From positions 310,001 through 374,000 of the forward strand of contig JASGJI010000011.1 of assembly GCA_049840815.1 (NCBI GenBank): 64,000 bases of DNA. Direction: 5' to 3'. The stretch comes from JASGDN01 sp049840815 (GTDB taxonomy: Bacteria; Chloroflexota; Chloroflexia; Thermomicrobiales; UBA6265). The notes under the pieces are model-generated. The model saw only the letters and a program-made list of their open reading frames with translations. It made no database searches and had not been told where the DNA came from. The translations under genes were made by a program, and so were the position numbers. Below, in pieces: positions 25,474-34,482 of the stretch (positions are counted from its first letter, which is position 1; each line of letters starts with the position of its first letter).

Positions 25474-26370
25474 ATGATCTCAATAGACCAGGTAAGCAAG
25501 CGGTACGACGGTCGGCTGGTGGTCGATGATCTCTCGTTCACCGTCCAGGCTGGGCGCGTGACCGGCTTCGTCGGACCGAACGGTGCTGGCAAGTCCTCCA
25601 CCATGCGCATGATGGTTGGCTTGTCCACCCCCGACTCCGGTTCAGTGACCTACAACGGAATCCCGTTTACCCACTTGGTGCATCCGGCCACCGTGGTGGG
25701 CGCGGCGCTCGATCCACGGTGCATGCATCCGGGCCGCTCTGCCCGGCAGCACTTGCGGTCAATGGCTGCGCTGGGCGGGATCCCGGTCGAGCGGGTGGCG
25801 GCGGTGCTTTCGCAAGTGGGCCTGGAATCCGTCGCCAACCAGCGAGTCGGTGGGTTTTCCTTGGGCATGCGTCAGCGTCTGGCACTGGCTGGAGCGCTCC
25901 TTGGGAACCCCACCGTGCTCATCCTCGACGAGCCTGCCAACGGACTCGATCCTGAGGGCATACGCTGGCTCCGCAGCTTCCTGCGCGAATTCGCCGATGG
26001 TGGCGGGGCGGTGCTAGTCTCCAGCCACCTGATTGCAGAGCTTGGCCTCTTCGCGGACGACCTGGTGGTGCTGGGCGGAGGACGCCTTATTGCCGCCGCG
26101 CCGATGGACGAGATCCTGGGGCAGGCCGCTTCGAGCGTGGTCGTGTCCACATCGCAACCCACGGATCTGCTCCATCTCCTTCAACAACACGGCCTGAAGG
26201 CAACGCTCGATGATGGTCGAATTCGTGTACCTGGCGCCACTCGTCAGATGATCGCCGGATTGGCATTCGACCATCAGATCCAGCTGGATGAACTGACCGA
26301 GGTTCGACCGTCACTCGAAGATATCTTGCTGAACCTCACGACTCCCGCAGCCCAGTTCACCGCCGCCTGA
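25474..26370 (+). CDS. ABC transporter ATP-binding protein
   Basis: This 298-residue ATPase starts at 25474 behind AAGGATGTAGGC; an ATG at 25459 is less likely. Walker A is GPNGAGKSS, the signature is FSLGMRQRLALAGALL, Walker B is VLILDEPANGLDPEG, and the switch is SSHLIAEL. This form is typical of bacitracin/antibiotic-type ABC-2 exporter ATPases. It is the first gene of a two-gene operon with the permease at 26403, divergent from tetR. Confidence 0.9.
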   Translation: MISIDQVSKRYDGRLVVDDLSFTVQAGRVTGFVGPNGAGKSSTMRMMVGLSTPDSGSVTYNGIPFTHLVHPATVVGAALDPRCMHPGRSARQHLRSMAALGGIPVERVAAVLSQVGLESVANQRVGGFSLGMRQRLALAGALLGNPTVLILDEPANGLDPEGIRWLRSFLREFADGGGAVLVSSHLIAELGLFADDLVVLGGGRLIAAAPMDEILGQAASSVVVSTSQPTDLLHLLQQHGLKATLDDGRIRVPGATRQMIAGLAFDHQIQLDELTEVRPSLEDILLNLTTPAAQFTAA

Positions 26371-26402
26371 CCCCTCCCTGGCACTGATCGAAAGGCCAAC
26401 TC

Positions 26403-27236
26403 ATGTCACGTTTTCGGGAAGATACGATGCCAATAGCCGCTGTCACTGTCCCAATGGTCGAGCCGCGCGTGAGGAACGGGAATGAGCGGCTCCGGGCCAT
26501 GACCGGGGCGCTCCGCAGCGAATGGATCAAGGTGATCTCGTTGCGATCCAGCCTCATCATGGTGCTGATCGTGGGAATCGCGGGTTTGGCCTTCTCCTGG
26601 GCCCTGGGATTCTTTTCGGGGGAGGATGTCACAAGCGTCGAAACAGGATGGTTTCGCTGGACTCCGATCGTCGCGGTACTCACGGCTGTTGTCGGCGTGC
26701 AGGTGTTCACGACCGATGTCCAGCACGGCACGATGTCCGCGATGCTGGTCGTGCAGCCGTCACGCCAGATCGTCGCGTTGGCCAAGGTTGGCATTGCGGC
26801 GATGGCTGGGCTCTTGTTGGGGGCACTCGGCGTGGTCGTCGGCATCGCTGGTGCGGCAGCGTCCGGCGTGGAATGGGGGAACACCGCGAACATCGTGGTG
26901 AACATCCCCTGGGCACTTGGCTACACAACACTCACGGCCCTGTTTGGATTGGGTGTGGGCCTGCTGATCCGCTCCGGCGCCATCGCGATCGCCAGCGTCC
27001 TGATCTGGGGCCTGATCATCGAAGGCCTGTTGGCGATGCTCCTGCCCGCAGAGATCGGTCGCTTTCTGCCATTCCTGGCCGGAGACCGGATGGTAGCCCT
27101 CGAATCGGATTTCCTGAACACGGGTACCGCCGGGGTTCAGCTGACGCAGTTCGAGGGTGCATTGGTGTTGGCAGGCTATGCGCTCCTGATCCTGGCTGCT
27201 GGCGTGCAGAGCTTTCAACGGCGTGATGTCAGCTGA
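26403..27236 (+). CDS. ABC-2 type exporter permease
   Basis: This 277-residue membrane protein has about six hydrophobic helices. VFTTDVQHGTMSAMLVVQPSRQ is the cytoplasmic loop typical of such ABC-2 permeases. The helices include GLLLGALGVVVGIAG and IASVLIWGLIIEGLLAMLLP. It lies 33 nt after the ATPase gene. The pair should export a compound sensed by the TetR regulator. The first ~40 residues are hydrophilic, so the true start may be further in (for example the ATG near 26429). Confidence 0.82.
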   Translation: MSRFREDTMPIAAVTVPMVEPRVRNGNERLRAMTGALRSEWIKVISLRSSLIMVLIVGIAGLAFSWALGFFSGEDVTSVETGWFRWTPIVAVLTAVVGVQVFTTDVQHGTMSAMLVVQPSRQIVALAKVGIAAMAGLLLGALGVVVGIAGAAASGVEWGNTANIVVNIPWALGYTTLTALFGLGVGLLIRSGAIAIASVLIWGLIIEGLLAMLLPAEIGRFLPFLAGDRMVALESDFLNTGTAGVQLTQFEGALVLAGYALLILAAGVQSFQRRDVS

Positions 27237-27326
27237 TCAGGTTCGTGCGTCGCGCAGGTGACACGAGAGCGCTGAACGTCTGCCTGGGCGGCGGAACAGA
27301 GGATGGGCAGTCACATTGGGTACCGG

Positions 27327-27356
27327 TTGACAGCGCGAGCAACCGCCGCATATGCT
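27327..27356 (+). promoter_or_regulatory. Sigma-70-type promoter of the MBL-fold gene
   Basis: TTGACA (27327-27332), an 18-bp spacer, and TATGCT (27351-27356), 50 bp before the start. The spacer end and downstream bases are nearly the same as in the promoter at 28299-28328. Confidence 0.7.
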
Positions 27357-27405
27357 CGCGCCACCGTGACGGTTCCCCGGACCGCCCCATCCCGGAGCAT
27401 GCCCC

Positions 27406-28284
27406 ATGACCGCATCCCAGACCGCCGTCCCCGCCGAAGCCACAACGGACGCTTTCCTCTGCGTCACCTGCGGCACCCAGTTCCCACCCGCTTCGACCCC
27501 ACCGACACGCTGCCCGATCTGCGAGGATGACCGCCAGTATGTCGGACACGACGGGCAGCAATGGACGACGCTGGCCGAACTCCGGCAGACGCACACCAAC
27601 CGCTTCGAGCCAGTGGAGAACGAGCCGGGCGTCACGCGCATCGTCACGGAGCCGAAGGTCGCGATCGGCCAGAACGCATACCTGATCGAGACGCCGAGCG
27701 GGAACATCCTCTGGGACTGCATCGCGCTGATCGACGACGCGACCGTCGCCGAGATCCAGCGGCGCGGCGGCGTGCAGGCGATTGCCATCTCCCACGCCCA
27801 CTACTACACGACTATGGTCGAATGGAGCAGGGCGTTGGGGAATGTGCCCATCCTGCTGCACGAGGCGAACCGGCAATGGGTGATGCGGCCCGATCCCGCC
27901 ATCCAGTACTGGGACGGCGACAGCATCTCGCCCCTCCCCGGCGTCACGATCCTCCGCACGGGCGGCCACTTCCCCGGCGCAATGGTGCTGCACTGGGACA
28001 ATCGCGGTGTCGGCGATGGCAAGGGCGTCCTCTTCTCGGGCGACATCGTGACCGTGGTGGCCGACCGCCGCTGGGTGACGTTCATGTACAGCTACCCGAA
28101 CGATATCCCGCTCGACGCGGCGACGGTCGCCCGCATAGCGAACCAGATCGGGCGCTACCGCTTCGACCGAATCCACGACGCCTTCGACAAGCACGTCGTG
28201 GCGGATGGCAGCGAGCGCGTGCAACGCTCGGCGGAACGCTACATCAGCCACGTCCTCGGGCACGCCGGGCCAACCATCGGCTGA
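27406..28284 (+). CDS. MBL-fold protein with N-terminal zinc-ribbon
   Basis: This 292-residue protein begins with a four-Cys knuckle pair (C19-x2-C22, C36-x2-C39), like a rubredoxin or zinc ribbon. A metallo-beta-lactamase domain follows, with SHAHYYT (130-135), GGHFPG (H188) and FSGD (D213). The second half of the usual HxHxDH motif is changed to H-A-H-Y-Y-T, so one metal site is probably lost or altered. MBL hydrolase is the likely fold; the substrate is unknown. The promoter is described separately. Confidence 0.82.
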   Translation: MTASQTAVPAEATTDAFLCVTCGTQFPPASTPPTRCPICEDDRQYVGHDGQQWTTLAELRQTHTNRFEPVENEPGVTRIVTEPKVAIGQNAYLIETPSGNILWDCIALIDDATVAEIQRRGGVQAIAISHAHYYTTMVEWSRALGNVPILLHEANRQWVMRPDPAIQYWDGDSISPLPGVTILRTGGHFPGAMVLHWDNRGVGDGKGVLFSGDIVTVVADRRWVTFMYSYPNDIPLDAATVARIANQIGRYRFDRIHDAFDKHVVADGSERVQRSAERYISHVLGHAGPTIG

Positions 28285-28298
28285 GGCCACGCACAGGA

Positions 28299-28328
28299 TT
28301 GACGGCGCTGGCACCCGCCACGTATGCT
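28299..28328 (+). promoter_or_regulatory. Sigma-70-type promoter of the MFS leader
   Basis: TTGACG (28299-28304), an 18-bp spacer, and TATGCT (28323-28328). The 12 bases from TATGCT onward are identical to those at 27351. It is 55 bp before a tiny 15-codon ORF (28384-28431) and about 245 bp before the MFS start. Confidence 0.65.
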
Positions 28329-28456
28329 CGCGCCACCGAGGCGGTCATGTGGCCGCCCATTCGCCGGAGGACACGCGGACACCATGTCAATCTCCACCCC
28401 CGGCGCATTCCGGAGCACGACCGCGCGGTAAGCCTCCCCGGCGACCGCCCTTCATC

Positions 28457-28563
28457 GCTCCCCGATGCGCAGACGACCTTCCTTCCGCCCACGCGCCCTG
28501 CGTGATGGGCCTGTCGTCCTGCTGTTCTGCGCCTGAATGCGCGGGCGGCATGCATCGGGGAGC
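28457..28563 (+). promoter_or_regulatory. Leader hairpin that could sequester the RBS of the MFS gene
   Basis: GCTCCCCGATGC (28457-28468) is perfectly complementary to GCATCGGGGAGC (28552-28563), and the latter contains the GGGGAG that serves as the RBS before the GTG at 28573. A nested CCGCC/GGCGG pairing supports a folded leader. A 15-codon ORF precedes it. This could be translational control; it is inferred from base pairing only. Confidence 0.4.
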
Positions 28564-28572
28564 ATCTGCCTC

Positions 28573-29853
28573 GTGTCCTCCATCACCACACGCATCGACC
28601 GATTTCGCCGCCCGGCGGGGAATCCGGTCCCCATCTATCTGCTGATCGAAGGCGGACAGGCCTTCCTCTTCGCGCTCACCTTCACGCTCAACCTCATCTA
28701 CCAGGTCACGGTCGCGGGGCTCTCGCCGCTGGAGATGGTACTGATCGGGACCATCCTGGAGGCCACCTGCTTCCTCTTCGAGATCCCGACCGGCATCGTC
28801 GCGGACCTCTACAGCCGCCGTCGCTCGATCCTGATCGGCATCGCCATCATCGGCGCCGGATTCATCGTGGAAGGCGCGATTCCCGCGTTCGTCGCCATCG
28901 CGATCGCGCAAGTGATCTGGGGCATCGGCTACACGTTCACCAGCGGCGCGGTGGAGGCATGGATCACCGACGAGATCGGGGAGGAGCGGGTCGGCCCCGT
29001 CTTCCTGCGCGGCTCGCAGGTCGCCCTGATCGGCGGCATCGCGGGAACGGTGCTCGGGACCGGGCTCGGCCTGATCGCCCTCCAGCTGCCCATCGTGCTC
29101 GGCGGCATCGGGATGATCGTTCTCGCCATCGCACTCTTCATCGTCATGCCGGAACGCCACATGACGATCACCCCGGCGGAGGATCGCAGCACCTTCGGTC
29201 ACATGCGGCACACCTTCGTGGAGGGCATTCGACTCGCGCGGCAACGCCCGGTCGTGCGGACCCTGATCGCGATCAGCCTGATCGTCGGGCTGGCGTCGGA
29301 GGCGTTCGATCGCCTCAACCAGGTCTCGATCCTCGACCGCTTCGTGTTCCCACATCTCCTCGGCTCGGACAATCCAGCCCTGGTGTTCGGCCTCTCCAGT
29401 CTGGTGGGGACCGTGCTCGGCCTGCTGGCCACGGAGCTCCTGCGCCGCCATCGTCCCGAATCACTGGGCACGGGCACACCCGCCCGCCTGCTGGCGGGAC
29501 TGGCGACGGTACAGGTCGGCGCCACCATCGGATTCGTCCTCGTGGGGAATCTCTGGCTGGCCCTGGCGATGCTCTGGTTGCGCGGGGCCGCCGGGACGCT
29601 GATCGGGCCGATCTCGGCGGCGTGGATGAACCGGAACCTCGATTCGTCGCTCCGCGCGACGGTGATCTCGATGGAGGGGCAGGCGAACGCGATCGGCCAG
29701 GTGGTAGGTGGGCCGCCGCTGGGCTGGCTCGGCAGCCGCGTCTCCGTGTCGACAGCCATCGTTGCGTCAGGCGCCGTGCTGGCGCCGATCGTGGCGCTCT
29801 ACCGGAGCCTCCGGGAGCGCGGGCCGGTGGAGGCCATCGACGCGGAGGGGTGA
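28573..29853 (+). CDS. MFS transporter
   Basis: This 426-residue transporter has about 12 hydrophobic helices. FEIPTGIVADLYSRRRSIL is the MFS motif A region between helices 2 and 3, in the variant seen in tetracycline/macrolide-type exporters. The GTG at 28573 (VSSITTRI) is the likely start because it follows GGGGAG. The substrate is unknown; similarity in layout suggests drug efflux. Its 5' leader is long and can form a hairpin over the RBS. Confidence 0.85.
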   Translation: MSSITTRIDRFRRPAGNPVPIYLLIEGGQAFLFALTFTLNLIYQVTVAGLSPLEMVLIGTILEATCFLFEIPTGIVADLYSRRRSILIGIAIIGAGFIVEGAIPAFVAIAIAQVIWGIGYTFTSGAVEAWITDEIGEERVGPVFLRGSQVALIGGIAGTVLGTGLGLIALQLPIVLGGIGMIVLAIALFIVMPERHMTITPAEDRSTFGHMRHTFVEGIRLARQRPVVRTLIAISLIVGLASEAFDRLNQVSILDRFVFPHLLGSDNPALVFGLSSLVGTVLGLLATELLRRHRPESLGTGTPARLLAGLATVQVGATIGFVLVGNLWLALAMLWLRGAAGTLIGPISAAWMNRNLDSSLRATVISMEGQANAIGQVVGGPPLGWLGSRVSVSTAIVASGAVLAPIVALYRSLRERGPVEAIDAEG

Positions 29854-29916
29854 CGCCCTGAGGGTGGAGGCCGACGTGCATGGCATGTCTGCCTCCCGGA
29901 TCACGGCGCGGGAATC

Positions 29917-31164
29917 CTACGGCTCGGCGATCGTGAAGATGATACCGCCGCGCTTGCTCCGGTCTTCGGTCGCCACCGTGGACATGAAGACGGTGCCATC
30001 ATCGGCAACCGAGAAGCCGCGGTTGCTCGCCGGGCCGACGGCATCCTCCGGCAGTTCGACCGAGGACATCAGCGCCCCCGTGCGATCGAAGAGCACGGCG
30101 GTGCGGATGTTGCCATTCAGTTCCAGCGCGACGCTAACATCGCTTCCCGGCAGGAACGTGCCCACCGAGGCGACGCGATCGACCGGGTTCTGCCGGTCAA
30201 TCTCCAGCGGGGTGATCTCGCCGCTCTCCAGGTTCACAAGGAAATAGACCGGCTCGCCATCTGTAGCGTATTGCGCCCACCGACTCATCGAGAAGACGGT
30301 CGCGACCGTGCCATCCGGGCTGACATCGTTCACGAAGGGGGTCGGGATCTCCGCCGATGCGTCGCCCGCAATGACGCGCTTCACCCCGCCAGACGCGGTC
30401 AGCCGCCATACGCCGTTCTGCGTATTCCCCGGATCGGCGTGCAGCACGGAGAAGACGATCGATCCGTCTCCCAGCCAATGCAATGGGGAGTAAATGATGA
30501 ATGGTTCCTGTGGGGAGACGACAAAGCGCTCGACCGGCTCACCACCGTCGCGATCGATGGTGTAGATGATCGTCGGTCTCGCGTCACCACCCCAGACCGT
30601 CCTGGCGAAGGCAAGCTGGCTGCTATCCGGAGACCACGCCGGATACATATCGACCGGGATCTCCTTCCCGGTGCTGCCAAAGTCGAGCTTGTCGTCATCG
30701 CCATCGTCGGTGAGATCGTGGAGCGCGCCGTCGATGTCCATCACATAGATATCGCTGTCAATGAAAAGCCGCGCCGCATCGAGCGAGAAAGCCACGGCAC
30801 TGCTGTCTGGCGCCCAGGTGATGGTCTCCAGCTGCACGGACATCGGTTTGCGGTCCGTGGCGCACCTGGGGTCGAGCGTGGTGACATCCCAGATGCAGAA
30901 GTCACGGTCCGCTCCCGGTCCGGCGAGCCACTTGCCATCGGGGGAGATCGCCATTGGCTGCCCCTCGACGGTGAAGGAGCGAACCTCGCCCAGGGAACGG
31001 GTTTCGGCGGAACTCGCGGTCGCCGCGGTGGCGGCAGGCGTCGACGTCGCCGCCGGGAAGGCGGGCGGACGGGGGTCGTGCTGGGCAAGAGCGGGCAATC
31101 CCCCCAGCATCGTCAACGACAGCATTCCGGCTACGGCGATGCGGGACAGAACGCGGGTGAACAT
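29917..31164 (-). CDS. Secreted beta-propeller (WD40/TolB-like) protein
   Basis: The start at 31164 has GGAGG nine bases upstream and gives 415 residues. A signal peptide ends near PALAQ, followed by an Ala/Thr/Ser-rich linker. The rest is repeating propeller blades with SPDGKWLA, APDSSAVAFSL, SPDSSQLAFAR and SPDGTVATVFS, the usual PD40/TolB pattern. It is probably secreted or periplasmic and used for binding. No catalytic domain is seen. It converges on the MFS gene. Confidence 0.82.
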   Translation of the reverse strand: MFTRVLSRIAVAGMLSLTMLGGLPALAQHDPRPPAFPAATSTPAATAATASSAETRSLGEVRSFTVEGQPMAISPDGKWLAGPGADRDFCIWDVTTLDPRCATDRKPMSVQLETITWAPDSSAVAFSLDAARLFIDSDIYVMDIDGALHDLTDDGDDDKLDFGSTGKEIPVDMYPAWSPDSSQLAFARTVWGGDARPTIIYTIDRDGGEPVERFVVSPQEPFIIYSPLHWLGDGSIVFSVLHADPGNTQNGVWRLTASGGVKRVIAGDASAEIPTPFVNDVSPDGTVATVFSMSRWAQYATDGEPVYFLVNLESGEITPLEIDRQNPVDRVASVGTFLPGSDVSVALELNGNIRTAVLFDRTGALMSSVELPEDAVGPASNRGFSVADDGTVFMSTVATEDRSKRGGIIFTIAEP

Positions 31165-31337
31165 GAGATGCATCCTCCGGCAGCGGTGGGTCCGGCAGGC
31201 CCAACACCCCAGCGAGCGTCAATGGTGAACGCGGGTTGACCCAAGGGTACTTCCCGATGCCGGATGTGGGGAACCGAGCCGGGGCGGATGCCCCTGTGCT
31301 CGTTCCAGATGACTCGGTCCCCGCAAGGACAACGCCA

Positions 31338-31368
31338 GAACGCCGCCCGGGTTCCCGGAACGGCGTTC
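31338..31368 (-). terminator. Hairpin after the orphan pair
   Basis: GAACGCCG pairs with CGGCGTTC, with a CCCGGG/CCCGG pairing inside, just beyond the minus-strand stop at 31392. Confidence 0.5.
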
Positions 31369-31391
31369 GCACAGCAGGATGATCGTGCGAT

Positions 31392-31838
31392 TTATGCGGC
31401 CCGAACCTGTCGCTCGCGCAGGGCAACGGGTTTCAAGTCGGCCGGGAGCAACAGGCCACCCTCCGGAAGTTCGCGCAAGAATCGTCGTTCGGTCCGCCCA
31501 TCAGGAAGGTGGATAAATGCAGCCTCGCCCTCGAGGTCGTTCGTCACCACCATCATGCCGAGACGATTCGCTATCCGTTGCGTGCTTGCCTCAATCCCGT
31601 CGGCGAGCGACGCATCGATCATCTGGTCATAGAGAACGGGCAGGTCTCCACCATACGCCTCATTCCAGACGTTGAGGTAGACACGTCGTCCGACCGGAAA
31701 GGCGTTACCCCCATCCCAGTAGTCACCCACGGCAACGTCTCGCGATGGTACGCCGTACGCCAACGCTGCCGCCTCCCGAAGATCATCCGGCCTCGGCATG
31801 GAGGGCAGAATAAGCATGGCAACACCAATGATGTTCAT
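31392..31838 (-). CDS. Hypothetical protein, second gene of a pair
   Basis: This 148-residue protein starts with GGGAGC upstream. It has no signal peptide or obvious membrane span. Segments such as VGDYWDGGNAFPVGRRVYLNVWNEAYGG and LADGIEASTQRIANRLGMMVV do not suggest a family to me. The ATG overlaps the end of the gene at 31835 (ATGA), so the two are translated together. They could be a toxin/antitoxin-like or enzyme/partner pair, but no diagnostic motif supports that. Confidence 0.6.
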   Translation of the reverse strand: MNIIGVAMLILPSMPRPDDLREAAALAYGVPSRDVAVGDYWDGGNAFPVGRRVYLNVWNEAYGGDLPVLYDQMIDASLADGIEASTQRIANRLGMMVVTNDLEGEAAFIHLPDGRTERRFLRELPEGGLLLPADLKPVALRERQVRAA

Positions 31839-32305
31839 GGCTGCTCCCGTTTCGCGCTTTCCCGGACCTTCCAGATGCGAATCGCCGCATCACGTTGCGC
31901 GTCCGTGATGTAAGGATCTTGCTCAATCTGAAAGAGCGCTCGTTCCATATCCCCATTGTACTGGCGGATAACGGCAAGCGCGCGATAGGTCTGCCGATCC
32001 ATCTCGACAAAGCCCTCTCCACGTATCGGAAAGAGCTGGCCATCATCATGCTGGCCGTAAAGACGATCGTGTACCCAGATTCGCCGAGTGGAGGCATCGT
32101 ACCAGCCCTCACCCCGCCGGATGGCATCCAGATCTCCGAAGAGATCGACGGACGGCAGGGCAATCGTATTCTCTCCTCTCGTGAGCGCTCGCCGAGGGAG
32201 ACGCATCAATCGATGACGATCATCGACCGGAGTTGGTAGCAGCGGCGGCACACGACGAATCCCCTTTACGCCAGGCGGGGGCGAGTCGTCGCTCTTACTA
32301 CCCAA
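31835..32305 (-). CDS. Hypothetical protein, first gene of a pair
   Basis: The likely start is a TTG at 32305 behind GGAAAGGG; an ATG at 32206 is the alternative. The 156-residue product is charged, with VDLFGDLDAIRRGEGWYDASTRRIW, HDRLYGQHDDGQLFPIRGEGFV and a C-terminal helix-rich part. I do not recognise the family. It is soluble and coupled to the following gene by an ATGA overlap. Confidence 0.55.
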   Translation of the reverse strand: MGSKSDDSPPPGVKGIRRVPPLLPTPVDDRHRLMRLPRRALTRGENTIALPSVDLFGDLDAIRRGEGWYDASTRRIWVHDRLYGQHDDGQLFPIRGEGFVEMDRQTYRALAVIRQYNGDMERALFQIEQDPYITDAQRDAAIRIWKVRESAKREQP

Positions 32306-32344
32306 GGCATCCCTTTCCGCACCTGATCTGCGGGCGTCCGCGTG

Positions 32345-34234
32345 TCAGCGGGATGTCCGGCCGGAATCGCCGCCGGCGCTCACGATCTCGGTGGGAAGCT
32401 GCGGCGGTGGCGGCGCCGACACAGCGGAGATGTCCTCGCCGCCAATCTCGCGACGGATTGCGCGCAACTCGTTCCGGATACCCCCGAGATCGGTATCCAG
32501 CTTCTCCAGCTTGGCCTGCGACGCCCGCACGAAGCGGGTGTATGGCGCGATGGCATCCTCGATGCGGGTGATGGAGCGGCTCAGCTCGTGCTCGAACTGC
32601 TCGCGCATCACCTGGGTCAGGCGCTCCTGCAATTCCTCCGACCGCTTGTGGAACTCCTGCTTCGCCTTGCGCCGTCGCGCAGGCAGGATCACGAGTCCGA
32701 GTCCGGCCACGACACTCGCGGCCAGGATGCCGGTGACATCCACGACCGCCGTGCTGGCCGCCGCGACGACCAGCGCGCCAAGGCCGACCGCGCCGGCCTC
32801 CGCCACGGCCACACCAGCAACCGCATTCCGGACCGAGAGCGACAGATCGCGCGCGTGGGCATCCATGTCGTAGCGGTCGACTTCCTCCTGCGCGCGGCGG
32901 GAGACGGAGTCGAGCATCGACCGCCGATCGTAGCGGAACTGGCTGCCAACCTCACCGATCAGTTCGTCGGCGTACTTGTTGAGGCGGCGACGGTCGATGT
33001 ACTCGTTGACGGCTTCCCAGACGCGGAGATCCTGCTCCACCATCCAGTCGATCAACTCGTCGATGCTGGTGTCGATCGCCTGTTCGGTGTCGCCAACCAC
33101 GGCCTGCTCGAACTGGGCTCGAATCTTGTCCGGGTTCAGCAGATCGAAGACACGACCGATGCGGATGGTCTCCTCGAAGAACTCGTCCCCGCGCACATTC
33201 ATCTTGTGGATGATGTTCTCGACCCGCGTCAGGTAGTAGGTGAACTGCCGCCGCATGTCGTCACGGTAGAGCGTCATCTGGCGATCGATGTTTTCGATCG
33301 TCACCAGGTCGTCGGCCAGCACCTTCAGGCGGTCGTCCGTGGCGCGGTGATAGCGCTCGGCGAGGTGATCGGCGATCCCGATCGGGTTGAGCAGCTTGAG
33401 CCGAATCCGCCCTTCCTGATCGAGCGTCTGCACGACGTAGTGCTCCAGCGGCTCGAACTGGCTGCCCGCCCAGAGGCGGTCTCGCTCCTCCGGGTTGCGA
33501 TCGGCCAGGGACTTCGCCTGCTGGGCGAGCAACGCGGAAACCGGGAAGATCTCCGGCTTGAATCCCAGCAGCTTCTCCACATTGTCGCGAACGAAGCTGG
33601 CCACCTGCTCGCGGGAGGCATCGTCACGCAGCAGATCGACCTTGTTGATGACGATCACGACCTTCTTGCCGTATTCACGGATCTGGGCGATGAACTCGCG
33701 CTCGCTCTCCGTAAAGGGGCGGTCGGCGGAGGTCACGAAGAGCACAAGATCGGAGCGGGGCACGAACTGCTGGGTCAGCGCCTCATGCTCGCGGATGATC
33801 GCGTTCGTGCCCGGCGTGTCGACGACGGTGATGTCCTGCAGGAAATCGGCGGGATAGGTGCGCTGGATCACGCCATCGGAGAGCGTGCGCTCGCTGCGCT
33901 CCTCGCCGAAGCGCAGCAGGTTGATGACAGCCGTGGTGGGGGTGACACCCTCTGGCATCACGTCGGCACCGATGAGCGCGTTGATGAATGCCGACTTGCC
34001 CGCGTTGAACTCGCCGACGATCACCAACAGGAAGAGATCGTCCAGCTGGACGACCGCCGTCCGCAGCGCCGCGAGATCCTCCTCGGCGGCAGGGAAGGAG
34101 GCCAGCACGGCATCGAGCCGGTGCAGGAGTTCGCTCTCGGCAGTCAGCAACTCCTGCTGGCGATCGGAAAGAATCGCCCCTGGGCGCGCCTGCTCACTGC
34201 CCGAACGACCGCGAAACCGAAAGACTCCCGGCAT
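32345..34234 (-). CDS. Dynamin-like GTPase
   Basis: This 629-residue GTPase starts at 34234 behind GAGGAG. G1 is GEFNAGKS (74-81), G3 DTPG (139-142), G4 NKVD (197-200). The T in TPTTAVIN near residue 100 is a good G2. After the GTPase domain comes a long helical stalk, then a hydrophobic region at about 475-515 that should insert into membranes, and a final coiled-coil region. This is the layout of bacterial dynamin-like proteins, which remodel or protect membranes. It is a single subunit here, with no paired partner. Confidence 0.9.
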   Translation of the reverse strand: MPGVFRFRGRSGSEQARPGAILSDRQQELLTAESELLHRLDAVLASFPAAEEDLAALRTAVVQLDDLFLLVIVGEFNAGKSAFINALIGADVMPEGVTPTTAVINLLRFGEERSERTLSDGVIQRTYPADFLQDITVVDTPGTNAIIREHEALTQQFVPRSDLVLFVTSADRPFTESEREFIAQIREYGKKVVIVINKVDLLRDDASREQVASFVRDNVEKLLGFKPEIFPVSALLAQQAKSLADRNPEERDRLWAGSQFEPLEHYVVQTLDQEGRIRLKLLNPIGIADHLAERYHRATDDRLKVLADDLVTIENIDRQMTLYRDDMRRQFTYYLTRVENIIHKMNVRGDEFFEETIRIGRVFDLLNPDKIRAQFEQAVVGDTEQAIDTSIDELIDWMVEQDLRVWEAVNEYIDRRRLNKYADELIGEVGSQFRYDRRSMLDSVSRRAQEEVDRYDMDAHARDLSLSVRNAVAGVAVAEAGAVGLGALVVAAASTAVVDVTGILAASVVAGLGLVILPARRRKAKQEFHKRSEELQERLTQVMREQFEHELSRSITRIEDAIAPYTRFVRASQAKLEKLDTDLGGIRNELRAIRREIGGEDISAVSAPPPPQLPTEIVSAGGDSGRTSR

Positions 34235-34482
34235 GCCCTGCGCTCCTCGTCTATCGCATGACGGACCGGCCCCGCTCTCAGGGCGATGGTCCACTGCCGT
34301 CTATGGTACCCGAGCGCCTCACCTTCCGGCGCAATCGCCATCGCCCGAGGGTGCCGGTCAACACTGGTGATGGAGGCTGGCCGCAGCGCGAATGTGACCA
34401 TCCTGGGCATGGAGAACGGGCTGTCGGATGAGTCCGGCGGACGCGATGGCACCGTTTTCAGTCTTCAAGCGAACGAATCGGG

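Noticed and set aside
32342..34261. Plus-strand open frame of 639 codons
   Set aside because: Shadow of the dynamin-like GTPase gene, whose G1, G3 and G4 motifs are intact on the other strand.
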